Of a stretch of 64,000 nt of DNA, positions 1-8,454 are shown piece by piece. The notes under the pieces were generated by a model. That model did not search any database and had not been told where the DNA came from. It saw only the letters and a program-made list of their open reading frames with translations. Position 1 is the first letter of the stretch. Each line of letters starts with the position of its first letter. Made by a program: the position numbers and the translations under genes. This DNA is from Rhizobium aethiopicum (lineage in GTDB: Bacteria > Pseudomonadota > Alphaproteobacteria > Rhizobiales > Rhizobiaceae), in NCBI RefSeq assembly GCF_900094625.1, contig NZ_FMAJ01000013.1, forward strand, positions 62,001-126,000, written 5' to 3'.

Positions 1-1
1 G

Positions 2-1408
2 AAAAGCGCCGAAGATGCCGGCAAATTGAGCGCCCTGTCGCGCGCCCAGGCCGTTATCGAATTCACACCGAAGGGCGAGATCCTGACGGCGAACGAGAAT
101 TTCCTGTCAGCGCTCGGTTATCAGCTCGCCGAAATCCAGGGCCGCCACCATTCGATGTTCTGCGACAGCGCTTACGCCAACAGTGACGATTATCGGCGGT
201 TCTGGGCGCGTCTGGCCGCTGGCGAATTCGTGGCCGATGAGTTCCTGCGCCTCGGCAAGGGCGGCAAAAAGATCTATATTCAGGCCTCCTACAATCCGAT
301 CTTCGACATGAACGGCAAGGTGTTCAAGGTCGTCAAATTCGCAACCGACGTCACCGCCCGCGTCAACAATGTCGATCAGCTCGCGGCGTCCCTGACGGCA
401 CTCTCCGGCGGTGATTTGACCCAGGAAGTCGCAACACCTTTCATCCCGACACTGGAAAAACTCCGGATTGATTTCAACGCCGCGGTCAGCAAGCTGCGCA
501 CGGCGATGCAGGTCGTCGCCCAGAACGCAACCGGCATCGCTGCCGGAGCCCAGCAGGTTCGTTCCGCCTCCGACGATTTGTCGAAGCGTACGGAACAGCA
601 GGCCGCCTCCGTCGAGGAAACCGCAGCCGCCCTTGAACAGATCACCACAACGGTCTCCGATTCCAGCAACCGCGCCCAGGAAGCCGGCCAATTGGTGCGA
701 CGGACCCGAGAGAATGCAGAGCGCTCCGGCGCGGTGGTCCGTAGCGCAGTCGAGGCCATGGGGAAGATCGAGTCATCCTCCGCGGAGATCGGCAATATTA
801 TCGGCGTAATCGACGAAATCGCCTTCCAGACCAACCTGTTGGCGCTCAACGCAGGCGTCGAGGCGGCACGCGCGGGCGACGCCGGCAAGGGTTTTGCGGT
901 GGTCGCGCAAGAAGTTCGCGAGCTTGCTCAGAGATCGGCCAAGGCGGCCAAGGAGATCAAGGAGCTCATCGGAGCGTCCAACGAGCATGTAAAGAGCGGT
1001 GTCACATTGGTTGGTGAAACCGGCAAGGCTCTGGAAGAGATCGTCGCCCAGGTTCAACAGGTCAACGGCAACGTTCTCGCTATCGTCGAAAGTTCGAAGG
1101 AACAGGCGACGGGATTGAAGGAAATCAACACCGCCGTAAACACCATGGACCAGGGGACGCAGCAGAATGCGGCGATGGTCGAGGAATCGACGGCCGCGGC
1201 CCACGGTCTTGCCAGGGAGGCGGACGCGTTGTTCCAGCTGCTCGGACAGTTCAACATCGGCGGCGCGACAGCACGTCAACCACGCCCCTCCGTGGCAACC
1301 GCCGCTTTCAGGCCTGTCGCATCGGCGCCGCGGGCAATGGCTGCGAAGGTGAGCGCTGCCTTCCATGGCAATGCGGCAGTTGCCGGTGGTGATTGGGAAG
1401 AGTTCTGA
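2..1408 (+). CDS. PAS-containing methyl-accepting chemotaxis protein (5' end outside window)
   Basis: Chemoreceptor that senses a ligand or redox state and controls CheA. The reading frame is open to the left edge, so the N-terminus is missing; an internal TTG at 26 is not a credible start. Visible order: a PAS domain (first ~110 residues, with the GYQLAEIQGRHHSMF pattern), a HAMP-like linker, then a long coiled-coil signalling domain whose hairpin tip reads EIAFQTNLLALNAGVEAA, the most conserved stretch of the family. No membrane segment is visible, which fits soluble PAS-type receptors, although one could lie upstream. The protein ends in DWEEF, resembling the C-terminal pentapeptide tether for CheR/CheB. 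The stop codon lies in a hairpin shared with the converging gene. Confidence 0.93.
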   Translation, partial: KSAEDAGKLSALSRAQAVIEFTPKGEILTANENFLSALGYQLAEIQGRHHSMFCDSAYANSDDYRRFWARLAAGEFVADEFLRLGKGGKKIYIQASYNPIFDMNGKVFKVVKFATDVTARVNNVDQLAASLTALSGGDLTQEVATPFIPTLEKLRIDFNAAVSKLRTAMQVVAQNATGIAAGAQQVRSASDDLSKRTEQQAASVEETAAALEQITTTVSDSSNRAQEAGQLVRRTRENAERSGAVVRSAVEAMGKIESSSAEIGNIIGVIDEIAFQTNLLALNAGVEAARAGDAGKGFAVVAQEVRELAQRSAKAAKEIKELIGASNEHVKSGVTLVGETGKALEEIVAQVQQVNGNVLAIVESSKEQATGLKEINTAVNTMDQGTQQNAAMVEESTAAAHGLAREADALFQLLGQFNIGGATARQPRPSVATAAFRPVASAPRAMAAKVSAAFHGNAAVAGGDWEEF

Positions 1409-1425
1409 GGCGGCGGCGCCGCCTC
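1407..1425. terminator. Shared hairpin between convergent genes
   Basis: An 8-bp perfect stem, GAGGCGGC with GCCGCCTC, around a GGC loop. It contains part of the stop codon of the chemoreceptor and part of the stop codon of the converging glycerophosphodiesterase remnant. The T-tail on the + strand is weak (ATTTC), so it is a candidate bidirectional terminator only. Confidence 0.5.
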
Positions 1426-2244
1426 ATTTCATGAGATTGCCGATCGTCTCGATCTCATTCGTCCAGAGGCCTGCCGCATAATCCTGCGGCAGCCGCGCCA
1501 GCTGCGCCGCATCGTCGATGCCGGTGGAAAAATCGCCGCCGCGATAGGGGCCGAGCACGAAGACTTCCGTTCCCGCATCTTGCATCCTGTTGAGGAAGCG
1601 GTCCGGCCAGCCCCACAGCCACGACGCGATATTGATCGGCACCAGCATTATCCGATGTCTGCAGGCATCAGGCAGGAGGCCGGTCCAGCCATAGCCGATA
1701 TAGCCGAAAAGGCATTCCTTCAGGCTTTTGCGTGAGGCGGTTTTGATATCGGGTGCGAGTCGGCCGAGCACGTCGATCGGCTCGTCGCCGCCATAGACGA
1801 TGATGCCGGCCCGTCGTGCCGGTGGAAGCCCGTTCAGCACGGCGGCGAGCTTTTCCCCCTCGGATGAATCGCGGCTCTTGACATTGATGAGGAAGCGCCG
1901 ATCCGGAAAGGTCGAAAGCACTTGCGCCAGCGTCGGCATCATGCCGATGCCCCGGCCGCGGTCGGATGCACATCGATCTCGACGATATCGGCACCTGCTG
2001 CGAAGCCCGCCTGCATCGAGGCGATGGTGTTTTCCAGATAGTCGTGTTTGGGCGGCAGCATGCGGCTCGCCGTGCAGGTGTCGTTTTTCAGATCGGTCTC
2101 ATCGAACCGCTGGGCAATGCCGCGATGGGCGAGCAGCACCGGCTTTCCCGGCCGATGCTCGGCAAGCAGGCTGCTATTGTTGAGATAGATGCCGGCGGCT
2201 GCAAGCGCGATCGCTGCCGCGCAATAGAAAAGCTTCCTGCCCAT
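1424..2244 (-). pseudogene. Glycerophosphodiester phosphodiesterase, disrupted by an internal deletion
   Basis: The 5' part codes for a membrane anchor followed by the GDPD start motif LLAHRG and the metal/catalytic EIDVHPT strand. The 3' part, in another frame, resumes with MMPTLAQVLSTFPDRRFLIN, the usual mid-domain segment. Between them roughly 45 residues normal for the family are missing, including the second catalytic histidine (the HD motif after EIDVHPT). The join lies near position 1965 and is out of frame: the upstream frame hits TGA a few codons later. I infer a deletion whose length is not a multiple of three. An ATG at 2244 preceded by GAGAG is the likely original start. An assembly error is the alternative, but a simple frameshift would not remove so many residues. 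Confidence 0.8.
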
Positions 2245-2362
2245 TTCTGCTCTCGCCGATTGAATGAAACGAGGCAACAGCTAGAAAGCGATTCTGGTTG
2301 TTCTTGGGCTGTTTTCCGGCTTTTCTATGCGCGGGATTATTCAGCGGAGGATTGGCATCGCT

Positions 2363-3166
2363 ATGGAACGACACGACGACGAGCTCATCCATTTCGAAGC
2401 GCAGGGAGCGGCCCCGCTGCCGCCGGCTTCTGTAGAAGGCCATGTCGGGCGCGCCGGCGCCCGCATCTGGTATGCGAGCTACGGGACAGGCCCTGCCGTC
2501 ATTCTGCTGCATGGCGGCCTCGGCCATAGCGGCAACTGGGGTTATCAGGTCCCGGCGCTGCTTGCCAGCGGCCGCCGCGTCGTGCTGATCGACAGCCGCG
2601 GCCATGGCCGAAGCACCCGCGATATCAGTCCCTACAGTTATGAGCTGATGGCGGCCGACGTGCTTGCAGTGATGGACGAACTGCGGCTGGAAAAGGCGGC
2701 GTTTATCGGCTGGAGCGACGGCGCCTGCATCGCGCTGATCCTTGCCATGACGGCACCCTCGCGTGTCGAGGGCGTCTTCTTCTTCGCCTGCAACATGGAT
2801 CCGAGCGGCACGTTGGAATTCGTTCCGACCCCGGTCATCGACCGATGTTTCGCCCGCCACGCAAAGGACTATGCGGCCTTGTCGGCGACGCCGGACGATT
2901 TCAATTCCTTCGTCGATGCGGTCAGCCTGATGATGCGCACGGAGCCGAACTATCAGGCCGCCGATCTCGGCCGCATCCGCGTTCCCGTCGCAATCGTGCT
3001 CGGGGAAAAAGACGAATTCATCAAAGCCGAGCATGCCGAATATCTTGCCCGCAGCATCCCGGACGCTCAGATGATCTACCTGCCCGCCGTCAGCCATTTC
3101 GCGCCGTTGCAGCGGCCGGCGGCGTTCAACGCCGCAATCATATCCTTCCTCGACGGGATAAGGTGA
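2363..3166 (+). CDS. Alpha/beta-fold hydrolase
   Basis: Predicted soluble serine hydrolase of 267 residues; substrate unknown. The oxyanion segment HGG is at about residues 50-52, the nucleophile elbow is GWSDG with Ser118, an acid candidate is in GEKDEF, and the catalytic histidine is in SHF near residue 245. The spacing matches the C-C hydrolase/lactonase type of this superfamily. I chose ATG 2363 because GGAGG lies upstream at 2346-2350, although the spacing is a little long; an upstream in-frame ATG at 2327 would add 12 residues without a family match. It is followed after 50 bases by the ligase-associated exonuclease, possibly cotranscribed. Confidence 0.85.
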   Translation: MERHDDELIHFEAQGAAPLPPASVEGHVGRAGARIWYASYGTGPAVILLHGGLGHSGNWGYQVPALLASGRRVVLIDSRGHGRSTRDISPYSYELMAADVLAVMDELRLEKAAFIGWSDGACIALILAMTAPSRVEGVFFFACNMDPSGTLEFVPTPVIDRCFARHAKDYAALSATPDDFNSFVDAVSLMMRTEPNYQAADLGRIRVPVAIVLGEKDEFIKAEHAEYLARSIPDAQMIYLPAVSHFAPLQRPAAFNAAIISFLDGIR

Positions 3167-3217
3167 TGACCATCGCTTGCTCTGGCCTCGCGCCCGTTTC
3201 CCGCTATCTCTTGCTTC

Positions 3218-4228
3218 ATGAGAGCTGATGCGCTGCTTTATCCCGCCCCGCAGGGGCTCTATTGCCCGGATGGCGGCTTTTATGTCGATCCGGTGCGACC
3301 TGTCGAACGGGCGCTCGTCACCCATGGGCATTCCGACCACGCAAGGCCGGGCCATGTGAACGTGCTTGCCACCCGCCAGACGCTAGACATCATGCGTCTG
3401 CGTTACGGCGATGGCTTCTGCGCCAGCGAACAGATTGCCGGCTTTGGCGAGGAGCTGTTCGTCAACGGCGTCAAGGTCAGTTTTCATCCCGCCGGCCATG
3501 TGCTCGGCTCGGCCCAGATCGCCATCGAGAAGAACGGCACTCGCATCGTCGTCTCCGGCGATTACAAGCGCCGCCCCGACCCGACCTGCGCGCCCTATGA
3601 GCTGGTCGCCTGCGATGTCTTCATCACTGAGGCGACCTTCGGCCTGCCTGTTTTCCATCACCCCGATCCGATCGACGAAACCGGCAAGCTGCTGGCCTCG
3701 CTCCGGCAATTTCCCGAGCGCACCCATCTCGTCGGCGCCTATGCGCTGGGCAAGGCGCAGCGGGTCATCCGGCTGCTGCGCGATGCCGGTTATGCCGAGC
3801 CGATCTATATTCACGGCGCCATGGAAAAGCTCTGCGACTATTATGTCCGTCAGGGCATCGATCTCGGCGAACTGCAACCCGCCACGATCGAAAGCCGCGA
3901 CAAGTCAGCCTTCCGTGGCGCCATCGTCATCGGCCCGTCATCGGCCTTTGCCGACCGCTGGGCGCGCCGCTTCAACGAGCCGCTGCCGGCCTTCGCCTCC
4001 GGCTGGATGATGGTGCGCCAGCGCGCAAAACAGCTTGGCGTCGAACTGCCGCTCGTCATCTCCGACCATTGCGACTGGCCGGAACTGACCGAAACGATCC
4101 GTGAACTGCATCCGGCCGAAGTCTGGGTGACCCACGGCCGCGAGGAGGCGCTGGTGCGTTGGTGCCAGCTGCAAGGCATCAAGGCGAAACCGCTGCATCT
4201 GGTGGGTTATGAGGATGAGGCGGATTGA
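3218..4228 (+). CDS. Ligase-associated DNA exonuclease (metallo-beta-lactamase fold)
   Basis: Homologous to mRNA 3'-end processing/SNM1-type nucleases of the beta-CASP group, and to the family named for its linkage to ATP-dependent ligases. The metal-binding motif HGHSDHA is at residues 36-42, followed by AGHVLGSAQI and SGDYKRRPDPT, which carry further ligands. Length (336) is normal. It lies directly upstream of the ATP-dependent ligase, the arrangement known from the four-gene ligase/exonuclease/Lhr helicase/phosphoesterase group implicated in DNA damage repair. The helicase and phosphoesterase members are not in this window. The role in repair comes from the family; the pairing with the ligase is seen directly. 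Confidence 0.9.
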   Translation: MRADALLYPAPQGLYCPDGGFYVDPVRPVERALVTHGHSDHARPGHVNVLATRQTLDIMRLRYGDGFCASEQIAGFGEELFVNGVKVSFHPAGHVLGSAQIAIEKNGTRIVVSGDYKRRPDPTCAPYELVACDVFITEATFGLPVFHHPDPIDETGKLLASLRQFPERTHLVGAYALGKAQRVIRLLRDAGYAEPIYIHGAMEKLCDYYVRQGIDLGELQPATIESRDKSAFRGAIVIGPSSAFADRWARRFNEPLPAFASGWMMVRQRAKQLGVELPLVISDHCDWPELTETIRELHPAEVWVTHGREEALVRWCQLQGIKAKPLHLVGYEDEAD

Positions 4229-4260
4229 GATGAGCTGCGTGCTGGATCAAAACCCCTCCC

Positions 4261-4395
4261 CAACCCCTCCCCACAAGGGGGAGGGGCTTAATCTGCCGCG
4301 CCGTCCCGCAGCAAAATCTCTGCTGCGAACGCTGAGGTCGAAAGAGGGCAGGGCAGCGCCACGAGTTGGTCCCTCCCCCTTGTGGGGAGGGGTTG
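4261..4395. repeat. Paired inverted repeat between exonuclease and ligase genes
   Basis: Two 25-bp arms (4261-4285 and 4371-4395) are perfect reverse complements, and each is itself nearly palindromic (CCCCTCCCC then GGGGGAGGGG). They enclose about 85 bp with no gene. The layout, two G/C-rich palindromes with a spacer, resembles RIME-type intergenic elements of rhizobia, but the core differs from the other copies in this window. In RNA the arms could form one long stem and affect ligase expression. Confidence 0.75.
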
Positions 4396-4429
4396 TGGAG
4401 GAGTCTTTTCCCCAAACCCGGAGGCCGAC

Positions 4430-6055
4430 ATGAAGGCCTTCGCCGACCTCCTCGACCGCCTCGTGCTCACCCCGAGCCGCAACGGCAAGCTAAAACTGCT
4501 GACCGATTATTTCCGCGATACGCCGGATCCCGACCGCGGCTATGGGCTTGCTGCGATCGCCGGTACGCTGGAGGTGCGCAACGTCAAGCCGGCCATGCTG
4601 CGTGAGCTGGTGCTGGAGCGCATGGACGAGGTGCTGTTCCGCTATTCCTACGACTATGTCGGCGATCTCGCCGAAACCATCTCGCTGGTCTGGGACAATG
4701 ACCGGGATATCGACCGCTCCGCCCTATCCCAGCCGCGCCTCGGCGAGGTCGTCACCCGCATGAACGGGCTCGGCCGCACCGAAGTGCGCGGCTATGTCCG
4801 CGACCTGCTCGACCGGCTGGATTCCTCCGGCCGCTTTGCCTTCATCAAGCTCGCCACCGGCGCGCTGCGCATCGGCGTCTCCGCCCGTCTTGCCAAGCAG
4901 GCGCTGGCCGATCTCGGCGGCAAGGACGTTACCGAGATCGAAACCCTCTGGCACGGCCTGCAGCCGCCCTACGAGACGCTGTTCCAATGGTTGGCGGGCG
5001 GCGGCGACAAACCGGCTCTGGCGACGCCGGCGATCTTCCATTCCGTCATGCTCGCTAATGCGGTGGAGGAGGGGGACCTGGCAGGTCTCGACCCGGCCGA
5101 CTACGCCGCCGAGTGGAAATGGGACGGCATCCGCGTCCAGCTTTCCCGCGCAGGCGACAGGCGCAAGATCTATTCGCGCTCCGGCGACGACATATCAGGC
5201 GCCTTTCCCGATGTCCTCGACGCGATAAATTTTTCCGGCGTCGTCGACGGCGAACTGCTGGTCGGCGGCACCGCCCGCTCCAACAGCCCGACGCGCACCT
5301 TCTCCGACCTGCAGCAGCGCCTGAACCGCAAGACGGTGACGGCGAAGATGCTCGACGATTATCCCGCCTTCATCCGCGCCTATGACCTGCTCTTTGACGA
5401 CGAGGAGGATATTCGCGGCCGCACCTATGTCGATCGGCGCGAGCGTCTCTCCGATATCATCGAGCGCGCCCCCCATGATCGGTTCGACCTCTCGCCGCTC
5501 GTGCCTTTCTCCTCATGGGATGAGCTCGATGCGCTGCGCGCCGCCCCGCCCGATCCGGTTATCGAGGGCGTGATGATCAAGCGGCGCGACAGCATCTACC
5601 AGGCCGGCCGCATGAAAGGCCCCTGGTTCAAGTGGAAGCGCAATCCCTATAATGTCGATGCGGTGCTGATGTACGCCCAGCGCGGCCACGGCAAGCGCTC
5701 CAGCTATTATTCCGATTTCACCTTCGGCGTCTGGGCCGATGACGAGGATGGCGAACAGCTGGTGCCGGTGGGCAAGGCCTATTTCGGTTTCACCGATGCC
5801 GAACTCGAGCTGCTCGACAAGTTCGTGCGCAACAACACCACCGAGCGTTTCGGCCCGGTGCGCGCCGTCCGCGCCGATAAGGATTTCGGCTTCGTCATCG
5901 AAGTGGCCTTCGAGGGCATCAATCGCTCGACGCGGCACAAATCCGGGGTCGCCATGCGTTTCCCCCGCATCGCCCGCCTGCGTCCCGACAAACCCTCCTA
6001 CGAGGCCGACCGCCTGCGCACGCTGATCGCCATGATTGACGCCAAGCCGGGGTGA
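4430..6055 (+). CDS. ATP-dependent DNA ligase (exonuclease-linked type)
   Basis: Seals nicks in duplex DNA using ATP. Residues 1-200 form the N-terminal DNA-binding domain, the adenylation domain follows with the nucleotidyl lysine in KWDG (Lys230), and a C-terminal OB domain ends near residue 530. Further nucleotidyltransferase motifs visible are VVDGELL, EGVMIK and WFKWKR. At 541 residues it is the size of the bacterial cisplatin-response ligase family that travels with the exonuclease upstream. ATG 4430 is chosen because GGAGG stands 5 bases before it; an in-frame ATG at 4382 lies inside the repeat. It is distinct from the NAD-dependent replicative ligase LigA. I infer a repair role. Confidence 0.92.
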   Translation: MKAFADLLDRLVLTPSRNGKLKLLTDYFRDTPDPDRGYGLAAIAGTLEVRNVKPAMLRELVLERMDEVLFRYSYDYVGDLAETISLVWDNDRDIDRSALSQPRLGEVVTRMNGLGRTEVRGYVRDLLDRLDSSGRFAFIKLATGALRIGVSARLAKQALADLGGKDVTEIETLWHGLQPPYETLFQWLAGGGDKPALATPAIFHSVMLANAVEEGDLAGLDPADYAAEWKWDGIRVQLSRAGDRRKIYSRSGDDISGAFPDVLDAINFSGVVDGELLVGGTARSNSPTRTFSDLQQRLNRKTVTAKMLDDYPAFIRAYDLLFDDEEDIRGRTYVDRRERLSDIIERAPHDRFDLSPLVPFSSWDELDALRAAPPDPVIEGVMIKRRDSIYQAGRMKGPWFKWKRNPYNVDAVLMYAQRGHGKRSSYYSDFTFGVWADDEDGEQLVPVGKAYFGFTDAELELLDKFVRNNTTERFGPVRAVRADKDFGFVIEVAFEGINRSTRHKSGVAMRFPRIARLRPDKPSYEADRLRTLIAMIDAKPG

Positions 6056-6174
6056 TCTGCGACCGCCTGCGCAACAATGACGCAGGGCGACATTTTCAAC
6101 ACGATGTGTATTGGCGGCAACGCCTGTTGCGGTGCAAATCTTGTGTGCCGGGGAAATGGTTTGGATACTGTGTC

Positions 6175-7098
6175 ATGAACTCGCATGAACGAAATTCCTT
6201 TTTCCGCCAACGCCGCGCTGTGCTGGCGGGGCTTGCCGGCGCACTCGTCCTGCCGCGCATGGCGGCCGCCTTCGATGTCCCCGACGAGCCGCGCCTTGCC
6301 AAGCACGACTATGCCGCGGTCCGCCGCCATTTCCGCACGAAACTGCTGCAGAAGGGCCCGGCGCCTGACAAATACGAACCGCTGACCGCGCCTGCCGACG
6401 CCGAGAAGATCTTCTACCGCTCCGGCTATGGCGGCGAGCTGGAGCTGGCGGCCTGGGTCTCCAGGTACAAGCGCGAGCGGACCGCCAAGCCGGCTGTGCT
6501 CTTTCTGCATGGCGGCAATGCCATGGGCCTTGGCCACTGGCAGCTGATGAAGCCCTATATGGACGCCGGTTATGTCGTGATGATGCCGTCGCTGCGTGGC
6601 GAAAACGGCCAGATGGGCAATTTCTCCGGCTTCTACGATGAGGTCGACGACGTCCTTGCCGCCACCGAGCGCCTGGCACATCTGCCCGGCGTGGATTCCC
6701 AGCGCCTGTTCATCGCCGGCCACAGCATCGGCGGCACGCTGACCATGCTGGCGGCGATGAGCACCCATAAATTCCGCGCCGCCGCGCCGATTTCGGGCAA
6801 TCCCAACGCCTTCCGCTTCTTCAGCCGCTATCCCCAGGACATCCGCTTCGACGACAGCAATGCGCATGAATTCGAGGTGCGCTCGGCACTTTGCTACGCC
6901 CACAGCTTCAAATGCCCGGTCCGGGTCGTCCACGGCACCGAAGAGGCGCATTTCAACGACCGCGCCGATCTGCTTGCCCGCCGCGCCCGCGCTGCCGGCA
7001 TCCATATCGAAGCCGATACCGTCGCCGGCAACCACACCTCGGCGCTGCCGGCCGAGATCGAACAGAGCATCCGCTTCTTCCACGGAGTGGCGGCCTGA
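6175..7098 (+). CDS. Exported alpha/beta hydrolase (peptidase S9/dienelactone hydrolase type)
   Basis: A 307-residue hydrolase with an N-terminal twin-arginine-like signal (RQRRAVLAGLAG, then LPRMAAA as cleavage region), so probably exported folded to the periplasm. The nucleophile elbow is GHSIGG with Ser184, an oxyanion HGG lies earlier, and the likely catalytic histidine is in GNHTSALP near the end. The fold resembles prolyl-oligopeptidase-like and acyl-esterase-like proteins; substrate unknown. ATG 6175 is chosen because the signal peptide starts there. A longer open frame to 6052 would put residues in front of the signal. The gene stands alone, 119 bases after the ligase gene. Confidence 0.8.
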   Translation: MNSHERNSFFRQRRAVLAGLAGALVLPRMAAAFDVPDEPRLAKHDYAAVRRHFRTKLLQKGPAPDKYEPLTAPADAEKIFYRSGYGGELELAAWVSRYKRERTAKPAVLFLHGGNAMGLGHWQLMKPYMDAGYVVMMPSLRGENGQMGNFSGFYDEVDDVLAATERLAHLPGVDSQRLFIAGHSIGGTLTMLAAMSTHKFRAAAPISGNPNAFRFFSRYPQDIRFDDSNAHEFEVRSALCYAHSFKCPVRVVHGTEEAHFNDRADLLARRARAAGIHIEADTVAGNHTSALPAEIEQSIRFFHGVAA

Positions 7099-7507
7099 TC
7101 CCGCTCGTCCATTATGGAATTCAGGCGTCCTGAACATCGCACCATCGCTGCGGCCCTTCGGCTGACGCTATCGATCCGGGGGATCCTTCTCACCCGCTAC
7201 GCGGAGATTCCCGCTGTCGCCGTTCTGAAGGCGACGGAAGCTTATGGCCAGGACATCGAACGCAAGATCGGCTGGGTCCTGGCGAAGCTTAACGGACGAA
7301 ACGGAATTGAGGCATGCCGCAAGCGTTCTGCAGATGGACGGCGATCTCGCCGCACTGGCAATAGCCTCCCTTCGCGGTGAAGCACAACGGCTCTGGTCGA
7401 TTTGATCTCCCGGCTTTTCCCGCCTCAACGCCAGCCTCGCGCCAGCCGCGAATGCCATCCTGCCGGCAGATATCGCTGTCTCGCCGATCGTTGATAAGGG
7501 TGGTTCC
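7099..7507. other. Intergenic stretch without a convincing gene
   Basis: Open frames are present on both strands (for example + 7114-7380), but none has a good ribosome binding site, a recognisable family or a plausible partner. I see no tRNA shape and no strong terminator. The 3' end should hold the promoter of the first L,D-transpeptidase gene; I could not pick a clear -35/-10 pair. Confidence 0.5.
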
Positions 7508-8314
7508 ATGAATTTTCTGCGCCGGGTCTTTCCGATTGTCGGGCTCGTGACGGTCGTCGCGCCGCTCAGCGGCTGCAACATCCTCATTCCCGACGTCGCC
7601 GCCGATTCGCCCGCCCGCTTCGTTCAGGAAACCTCGCCGGTCTTTTACCAGCCGCCGGGCGTTGACCCGCGCCGGGTGCGGCCCATCCCCGATCAGCCGG
7701 TGCCGCAGACGCGCGAGCTCTACAAGACTCAGTTCCACCAGACCTACGGCCTGCCGGTGACCAATCCCGTGCATATGGCGATGTATGGCCAGCTTCGCGA
7801 CGAGGATTTCACCCTCCCGGCGATCCCGGTCAGCCGTGTGCAGCCGCAGTTCCTGCGCCAGGAGGTCGAATACCAGACGACCGAGCGCCCCGGTACCGTC
7901 ATTGTCGATACCAAGACGCGTTTCCTTTATTTCGTCGAGGGTAACGGCAAGGCGATGCGCTACGGTGTTGGCCTCGGCCGTGACGGTTACGCCTGGCAGG
8001 GCCGCGGCGTCATCCAGTGGAAGCAGAAATGGCCGCGCTGGACGCCGTCGGTCGAAATGGTCTCGCGCCAGCCGGAAGTGCGCGCCTTCGCGGCCGAAAA
8101 CGGCGGCATGAATCCCGGGCTCACCAACCCGCTTGGCGCGCGCGCCATGTATATCTTCAAGGACGGCCAGGATACGCTCTACCGCATCCACGGCACGCCC
8201 GACTGGCAGTCGATCGGCAAAGCCACATCGTCTGGCTGCGTGCGCATGCTGAACCAGGACGTCGTCGATCTCTACGATCGCCTTCCCGCCAGGGCCGAGA
8301 TCGTTGTGATGTAG
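7508..8314 (+). CDS. L,D-transpeptidase lipoprotein (YkuD domain), first of a tandem pair
   Basis: Cross-links peptidoglycan (3-3 links) or attaches proteins to it in the periplasm. The N-terminus is a lipoprotein signal with lipobox LSGC, the middle is proline-rich, and the YkuD domain occupies roughly residues 125-265. The active site is the HGT...SSGCVRM pattern with the nucleophile Cys244. The start ATG has AAGGGTGG in front. The next gene encodes a close paralogue sharing the IQWKQKWPRW-like segment and the catalytic block, so the pair arose by tandem duplication. Rhizobiales depend on L,D-transpeptidases for polar growth; that this protein contributes is an inference. Confidence 0.92.
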   Translation: MNFLRRVFPIVGLVTVVAPLSGCNILIPDVAADSPARFVQETSPVFYQPPGVDPRRVRPIPDQPVPQTRELYKTQFHQTYGLPVTNPVHMAMYGQLRDEDFTLPAIPVSRVQPQFLRQEVEYQTTERPGTVIVDTKTRFLYFVEGNGKAMRYGVGLGRDGYAWQGRGVIQWKQKWPRWTPSVEMVSRQPEVRAFAAENGGMNPGLTNPLGARAMYIFKDGQDTLYRIHGTPDWQSIGKATSSGCVRMLNQDVVDLYDRLPARAEIVVM

Positions 8315-8454
8315 CGCTGCAACAGCGCGACCCATATCGTCGGCTCCCGCCGGAACACGTCTGCGTGAAGCTATGGTTTATTTGGCCGAAGCCGATAGAT
8401 TTCTTGGGTGTAGCCACTCCGGCGTCACGCATCAAAGGAAACCAGTCCCGCGTC

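Noticed and set aside
2174..3355. Long open frame on the - strand across the alpha/beta hydrolase gene
   Set aside because: It lies antisense to a gene with intact catalytic motifs; composition is typical of reverse-frame translation in GC-rich DNA and it has no family match.
5998..7137. Long - strand frame across the exported hydrolase
   Set aside because: Antisense shadow of a gene with a clear signal peptide and active site.
7114..7380. 88-codon + strand frame after the exported hydrolase
   Set aside because: No ribosome site and no recognisable family; odd composition at the C-terminus. Reported only as part of a gene-free stretch.
8017..8454. N-terminal extension of the second L,D-transpeptidase
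   Set aside because: The open frame overlaps the first transpeptidase gene; the Tat/lipobox signal at 8455 fixes the start.
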